Part shown: positions 58,914-64,000 of the stretch, piece by piece
Position numbering within the stretch: the first letter of the stretch is position 1
How the letters are laid out: every line of letters starts with the position of its first letter
Assembly: GCA_023055425.1 (NCBI GenBank)
Contig: JALGPY010000007.1
Span: forward strand, 12,782,001 to 12,846,000
DNA from: Linanthus parryae
Lineage: Eukaryota; Streptophyta; Magnoliopsida; Ericales; Polemoniaceae
Direction: 5' to 3'
Length of the DNA: 64,000 bases
The notes under the pieces: model-generated
Database searches by the model: none
Told to the model about the DNA's origin: nothing
What the model saw: only the letters and a program-made list of their open reading frames with translations
Made by a program: the position numbers and the translations under genes

Positions 58914-61091
58914 TCACGAGGGTGGTCTGGCACATTGTGCCGCTTCCAGCTTAGCTTTCCTGTGTTGGATTTGAAGCACTGCTTCATGTGCGTGCACCGC
59001 TGATGGCTTATTTTTTACCCAGTAGTCAGGTGGATCCCCTTGCGACAACTCTGGGATTTGGCGTTTCACTTGTACAGCAAATGGCACCCCTGGCTGATAC
59101 TCCCATGAACACTGGGGTGACGGTTTGAAGACCCGAAAAGTCTCCATGTCATCATGTACCCTCATAATCAGTTCTCCATTCTCTACGTCAATGAGAGTAC
59201 GACCAGTTGCCAGGAATGGCCTACCCAGAATTAGCGGAACATCACCTACTGGCATATCCAATATAACAAAATCAGCCGGAATGATCAGACTTCCGACCCT
59301 CACTAGCACATCTTTAACCATCCCACATGCTCTCTTGGATGACTTGTCTGCAAATTGGAGTGTTATCCAGGTTTTCGGGGGCTCCCCCAGACCTAACTTT
59401 TTGAATACCGACAACGGCATCAAATTCACGCTCGCTCCCAGATCACAGAGAGCTCTTCCAGTGTAGGAATCACCCAATGTAGCCTCAATGACAAAGCTAC
59501 CTGGATCCTTCTTTTTCTTAGGTAACCCATACAAAACACATGAACTAACCTGTTCATTTAAGTTTACTCTCTGAAATTCATCCACCCCTTTCTTTCCAAG
59601 AACTGCATCTTTAATAAATCGAGCATACTTAGGCATCTTTTGAAGTGCCTCAATCAATGGGATATTGATATGTAGTTTAGAGAAGACATTCAAAAAGCGC
59701 TTGTATTCCTCAGAATCATCCTTCTTCTTCCTAGTACGTAATGGGTATGGAAGTTGTGAAGAAGAAGGAGAGGATGAAAGTGGTACCTGAGTATGCTCCT
59801 CCTCGTCTGGTGGAGTCATGCCCTTTGATTGGGGGATCATGACAGGTGTCTTCTCAGAATCGAAGACTTCGTGTTCCTTCGCCTTTGAGACTTCCGCTCT
59901 GGCATGACTCGGATATGGAGGATCTGAAAGTGCAATAACACTTCGAGTGGTGACGGCTTGAGCCTGTCCCTCTGATGTGTCAACAATGCTACCCAGTGCC
60001 CTTTGTTCAAGTTGTTCCTTTAGATCTTTTATTTCTTCTTGCGCAACTTGAAGTGCAATTGCTACAGAGCTGACCTGTGTGGACATGTCTGTCATGTGCT
60101 GAGCCATCGTCTTTATTATCCCTGTCATATCGGCCAACTCTAATGGTGGTACTGGCTGCTGCTGATGCATCTCTGAAACATTTGCTTCATGCACTACCTC
60201 TACCGCATTCACCTGAACCGTGCCATATGCCACTGAGTTATGCTTCATCGGTTCTTTTTGTTGGTGCTCATAATCCCAGCTCTCCTCTTGCTCAACCACA
60301 CGTCTCATCAACTCATATGCACCGTCAACATCACATTTGAACAAGAAACTGCCCCCAGCTTCTCTATCAATCTTTTCTTTGTCAAGCATTCCAAGTGCAT
60401 CATAGAAGACCAGCATTAACTGTCGCTTGTCAATACCATGGTTGGGACATCTACGTAGCAAATGATTGAAGCGATGCCATGCTTTGACAAGTGATTCATC
60501 ATGCTTTTTCCTGAATGACCAAATCTCGTTCTGCAGCTGAATCATGCGTGAGATGGGAAAGAATTTACTCATGAACTGGGAGGCACAGTCTTCCCATGTC
60601 TTGATTGAGTTGGATGGCAATGAATCCAGCCAATCCATAGCAGCTCCCTTGAGGCAATGAGGGAAGAGCATCAGTTTCATTGATTCGGAAGTGACCCCAC
60701 TATAACGGATTAGCCCACAGTGGCTCTGAAATCTCCCAATGAATGCATGTGAGTCTTCTCCGTCTGTCCCAGCAAAAGTGCACTGGTCCTTAGAAAATTG
60801 AATTGTGCCCAGCTTGAGACAGAAGGTTTCTGCCTGAATTGGTGGCACCACAATTGCTGGCTCCCTTCCTTTAAGATCCGCCTCAAACGCCTGGATTATT
60901 GCTTTCCCTGATCGATTATATGGCATTGAGGTCGGGCGCGGTATAGATGTTGCTGCCAATGCTTTCTCTACAGCTTCAGCCACCATGGCTTGCAACTGTT
61001 CCGTTGTGAGGCTAATTAGCCCTTGGCTTTCTTCCATCGCTACCTGAGAAAATATCACTAGCACACCCGTGAGGTAAACAGATAGTAACAA
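58914..61091 (-). CDS. gag: Gag-protease polyprotein of the TR-GAG element
   Basis: Open for 725 codons; the likely start is Met19 at 61037 (MEESQGLISLTTEQLQ). The capsid part resembles Athila/Tat gag: LMLFPHCLKGAAMDWLDSLP, WEDCASQFMSKFFP, then SLVKAWHRFNHLLRRCPNHG. A middle linker is Gln/Ser/Pro-rich and acidic. The protease near residues 545-640 has CDLGASVNLMPLSVFKKLGL in place of the usual D-S/T-G-A, and PLILGRPFLATG. Athila-type proteases often have D-L-G-A, so it may be active. The ORF ends after SAVHAHEAVLQ with no RT. No stops or shifts, so coding capacity seems under constraint or very young. Confidence 0.88.
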   Translation of the reverse strand: MLLSVYLTGVLVIFSQVAMEESQGLISLTTEQLQAMVAEAVEKALAATSIPRPTSMPYNRSGKAIIQAFEADLKGREPAIVVPPIQAETFCLKLGTIQFSKDQCTFAGTDGEDSHAFIGRFQSHCGLIRYSGVTSESMKLMLFPHCLKGAAMDWLDSLPSNSIKTWEDCASQFMSKFFPISRMIQLQNEIWSFRKKHDESLVKAWHRFNHLLRRCPNHGIDKRQLMLVFYDALGMLDKEKIDREAGGSFLFKCDVDGAYELMRRVVEQEESWDYEHQQKEPMKHNSVAYGTVQVNAVEVVHEANVSEMHQQQPVPPLELADMTGIIKTMAQHMTDMSTQVSSVAIALQVAQEEIKDLKEQLEQRALGSIVDTSEGQAQAVTTRSVIALSDPPYPSHARAEVSKAKEHEVFDSEKTPVMIPQSKGMTPPDEEEHTQVPLSSSPSSSQLPYPLRTRKKKDDSEEYKRFLNVFSKLHINIPLIEALQKMPKYARFIKDAVLGKKGVDEFQRVNLNEQVSSCVLYGLPKKKKDPGSFVIEATLGDSYTGRALCDLGASVNLMPLSVFKKLGLGEPPKTWITLQFADKSSKRACGMVKDVLVRVGSLIIPADFVILDMPVGDVPLILGRPFLATGRTLIDVENGELIMRVHDDMETFRVFKPSPQCSWEYQPGVPFAVQVKRQIPELSQGDPPDYWVKNKPSAVHAHEAVLQIQHRKAKLEAAQCARPPS

Positions 61092-61150
61092 AAATAAATT
61101 AAAAGAAGTATCCTAAATTAATTTTTAACTAAACTAATAAACCGTTTAAG

Positions 61151-61168
61151 TCCCCGGCAACGGCGCCA
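61151..61168 (-). other. Primer-binding site of the TR-GAG element (tRNA-Asp type)
   Basis: The minus strand reads TGGCGCCGTTGCCGGGGA, complementary to the 3' end of plant tRNA-Asp and typical of Athila/Tat elements. It lies 6 bases from the LTR. Confidence 0.85.
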
Positions 61169-61174
61169 AAAACT

Positions 61175-62848
61175 TGACACGATTTCTTACGTGTATACGC
61201 AAGTGCACGGTCAAGTAGTAAGTGGAGTATTTTACGACTCCGAGTATCGAACCCAAGGGAAATAGACGACTACTAGCTAATTAAGAATCAATTAGAAGAT
61301 ACCTAAGTAACCGGTAAGAATTGGTTTAAGTTTGAATGTTCGTCGCCCACAAACAAGCGACTAAATAAAATGAATGTAGAGACAATATTTTTGTATTTTT
61401 CAATTAAGAGAATTTAATCAAAGTATGGAGAAAACTAGGCGATCTATGAATCACCTAGGGTCTTTAAACAGTTCCGAATTTGTATTGAAACACGTTACGC
61501 ACTAACTGATTATGCCGGGTAATAGCACTTACAATCTTCTGTCGATCTCATGTAATTTTACGTGACAGTTTACTTTGGGTCCTGTCGGTCCACCTCCATC
61601 AACCGTTACGTTCTAGCTGGCTAGTCAACTTCGTTCACCGGGTCCTGTCGGTCCACCGATTCACTCACCTAACTAGTTCAACTGAATCTACCCACACATG
61701 ACTACTCCTATTCATCTCACCTATCGGTCTCAATGATTCGGGAATAAAAACATGATCTTATTCGTAACCGGGTTAAGTCTCTGTCGAGCACCCACCTAGT
61801 TCACTAACAACTCCGGTTCGCGACTCCCTTGTTGCTAAGAATTAAGCCTAGATCATGATTTCTAATCAATTAGTTTGTAACATTAAGCTATGAATTCAAC
61901 TAGTTCATCATCTTCATCTAACATGGTCATTCCATTCATCACTAACACGTGTCAATAGCCTTAGCTTACGGATTCACAATACAAGATGAAGAATAATAAA
62001 CATTAATTGGATCAACCGCATGAATCAATCAACAAAATCCGGAAAATAAGTCTAAGTCATAACCCTAGGCTCTCCATAGAGCCTAACAAAGAAATTAGCT
62101 ACTCATTGTTATGCCAAAATCACAAGTATTCTCCATAGAATGATAAAGAGAGGGTAAGAGAAGAATCAAACGATGAAATCGCCAAAGCTTTGGCGAATCC
62201 GTGCAATCCCCAAGCTCCTAGGTGCTCTCCAATGGCTCCCGTACGTGAATATCTCCTATTAGGTCTTCTCTGCCCGTTTTTTACCAGCTGGGCACGCTTT
62301 TTAATGTTATTTGGTCGAAATTTCACTTCAGCCCCTCCAGTTTGTAATTCCCGGACAGAATTATTTGCTGATCTTGCGCGGGCTGTATCTCCCTCATACG
62401 GACTCGTCTTCGGGCCTACCATATATCGTTGGAAATCTACGGATGTCTACTTTCCAATGCCGCAAGCCTTGCTCCAAAATTATTTGTAGATTTTCCTGGG
62501 CATCGAAAAGAGTGCAGGCTGGTCCTGTGTGACTTTTCCAACTTTTCTTCGTTTGTGCGTCTCCTTTTCTCCTCTTCATCTAGCTCCATACCAAGCATAT
62601 CCAAGCACCTCATAAGCTCCAATGCACCTATTTTACCTGAGATACACAACGCTAAACATCCCGTGCAATTATCATAGCAAATATGAGAGAAAGCATGCAC
62701 AAATAAGCTAGAAACACAACTTTTCACTCTTAGGCTTATAAATCATCAATTCCACATATTAACGCACATATAACATATAAATCATGTGAAATAAGCCTAT
62801 TACAAGTATTATGGAAGTATAAAAATAACTCCTAAGAGGGAGTTATCA
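61175..62848 (-). repeat. 5' LTR of the TR-GAG element
   Basis: 1674 bases, the mate of 52437-54109. Frames inside are duplicated there and are not counted as genes. Confidence 0.92.
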
Positions 62849-62853
62849 CTATC

Positions 62854-63038
62854 CTACTCATAACATTCCCCCCTCCGTTGTGGGTATTCTGTAAAATTTG
62901 GGTGAGAGCTAGAGTTGCCTGACGCATCTCCTGAAATTCAATGGGGTCCACGGGTGGAACTGGGCCGCCATGGGTTTGCTGACCTCCCTGGTTCATTGTT
63001 CCTACTTCTCTTGCACGTCTCCTGGTATAATATTGCAT
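62854..63038 (-). pseudogene. Tekay-like gypsy gag, N-terminal piece
   Basis: ATG at 63038. It encodes MQYYTRRRAREVGTMNQGGQ, then a PPVDPIEFQEMRQATLALTQ segment. It is cut by the TR-GAG insertion at the target duplication CTATC and continues at 52436. The insertion falls about 60 codons into gag. Confidence 0.8.
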
Positions 63039-63298
63039 TGTACCTTTTTTAAATATATAACATTACTTAATATAGGTCGAAAAGAATTCTACTTCTAGTT
63101 CACATACATACAGCATATAAGTTTCAATAATTAAGCATACATTTATCCATCCATCAAATAATCAACATAAACATTTAAATGGTAAGGAACAACTTAATTC
63201 TATAAAGTAAATAGTAACTCCTAAAGTAAGCTAAACGTTCGCTCTCGTGATAAAAGAAATGCAGTAGATGATAATCCTAAGTTTGGGTGGGTGTGGAT

Positions 63299-63508
63299 CT
63301 ACTCTTTTTCATCAGTAGGGAACATGAGCTCGCTATCAGCAACGTTGATCTCAATCTCTTTCGCCTCATTGTTTCCTTCATGCTCCTTCTCGTTAATCTC
63401 ATCGATCTCGTCCATATCGGCATTCCAATCTATAAGCTCCTCTTGTGCGTCCTCATCTTGGTTTTCAACTTGGTCTTGCCCATATCATTGGTCCTCGTCC
63501 AAGTCCAT
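63299..63508 (-). pseudogene. Small acidic ORF upstream of the Tekay-like gag
   Basis: 70 codons from ATG 63508 to TAG 63299. Very rich in Asp/Glu/Asn (EELIDWNADMDEIDEI), with a TGA at codon 8 (63487-63485). It lies between the primer site and gag in the leader. It may be a true leader peptide disabled by one change, or acidic low-complexity sequence by chance. I know no family for it. Confidence 0.4.
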
Positions 63509-63868
63509 GTTCGGAAACAAGAGAAAAGGAGTCTCGGAAGTGTTCTAGACCGCGCATACACTCATAATCTCAACGGGAATAAGTTTAAAGAATTTAAAGC
63601 AAGTATGTAACATGAATAAAATGAAAAATTAACAAGTCTCGGCCACATAGAAATTATCCGTTCACAAATAGTGGGGATTAACAAATAATCACACAAACAT
63701 TTGGGAACCTAGAAGGAAAACACGACTATGTTAACTCACATCCCCGGCTTGTTTAGTTTTAATTCCAGTTTTAGTTATCCTATGTCCATTTTAAATTTTT
63801 TAAAAGCTTCCAATTATTTTGAATCTTTATTTAGTGAAATCGAAATGTCGCACTAGCGTTGGAACCGT

Positions 63869-63884
63869 CGCCTCTGATACCAAC
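63869..63884 (-). other. Primer-binding site of the Tekay-like element
   Basis: The minus strand reads GTTGGTATCAGAGGCG next to the LTR end TGTTTCA. TGGTATCAGAG is the initiator-Met tRNA type. Confidence 0.75.
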
Positions 63885-64000
63885 TGAAACAACCCGGAAC
63901 CTACGGTTCCTTGCTAGTACAACTTAACGATATCCAAGAGTGCTTTATTGAAATAAAAGTAAAGGAGAAACCCTCCTTAAAAAGTTTTAAAAGGAAACAA
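63885..64000 (-). repeat. 5' LTR of the Tekay-like element, partial
   Basis: Its minus-strand 3' end reads GGTTGTTTCA at 63894-63885. The rest lies beyond the window. It is the parent LTR of the gag fragments at 63038-62854 and 52436-50768. Confidence 0.7.

Larger units (their letters stand above)
52437..62848 (-). mobile_element. Non-autonomous Athila-like LTR element with gag-protease only (TR-GAG type)
   Basis: 10,412 bases, minus orientation. 5' LTR 62848-61175, primer site 61168-61151, gag-protease 61091-58914, long non-coding stretch 58913-54125, polypurine tract 54120-54110, 3' LTR 54109-52437. A perfect target duplication CTATC lies at 52432-52436 and 62849-62853. LTRs of 1673 and 1674 bases differ at roughly a dozen positions by eye, so this is the youngest insertion here. 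No RT, RNase H or integrase occurs anywhere inside, yet gag is intact, so movement must depend on another element's pol. Confidence 0.9.

Noticed and set aside
63287..63610. Two overlapping plus-strand frames near the window end
   Set aside because: Antisense to the acidic leader ORF; their Ser/Leu/Phe-rich make-up is what the complement of acidic codons gives.
1..64000. CRISPR array or bacterial operon
   Set aside because: No regularly spaced identical repeats with unique spacers; the hairpin array has irregular spacing, and gene content is plant nuclear.

Overview
The window is repeat-dense nuclear DNA of a flowering plant, probably a eudicot. It shows Ty1/copia and Ty3/gypsy LTR retrotransposons with plant-type tRNA primer sites, a plant L1-type LINE with a DUF4283-like ORF1, Stowaway-like MITEs, tRNA-derived SINEs and a Helitron end. 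Only two ordinary host genes are recognisable, a wax-ester synthase-like acyltransferase (28512-29606, minus) and a DUF1421 protein (30527-40097, minus). The species cannot be named from sequence alone. Left block (1-21217): an old Ty3-type LTR fragment (1-1512 and about 20796-21217) was split by a SIRE/Maximus-like copia element (1513-20792). That element was later split inside gag by a second, younger copia element (3193-11684; 5-bp target duplication ATCAA). The SIRE-like copy carries gag, pol and a third ORF, all broken, and is studded with a palindrome built on CAAGGCCTTG. Middle block (21218-30500): a Helitron 3' end, a SINE with target duplications, unidentified gene fragments, a decayed Ty3 gag carrying a small MITE, another MITE, then the intact single-exon acyltransferase. 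Gene block (30527-46448): the three-exon DUF1421 gene has a 7.7-kb first intron holding a LINE relic, two MITEs and a diverged duplication. A 6-kb LINE with a 17-bp target duplication sits about 350 bp upstream of its ATG. Right block (46449-64000): a MITE, a second SINE, then a reduced copia-like element whose leader is a long run of small hairpins with CTGAA-type loops and different stems, running into the start of its gag remnant. Next come a Ty3 LTR fragment and a minus-strand Tekay-like gypsy gag/protease, split by a very young 10.4-kb Athila-like element (52437-62848; duplication CTATC). That element encodes only gag and protease, so it is a non-autonomous TR-GAG type. The window ends inside the LTR of the Tekay-like element. 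The two observations that best fit something undescribed are the CTGAA-loop hairpin series with co-varying stems and the dispersed CAARGCCTTG palindrome of the SIRE-like element.
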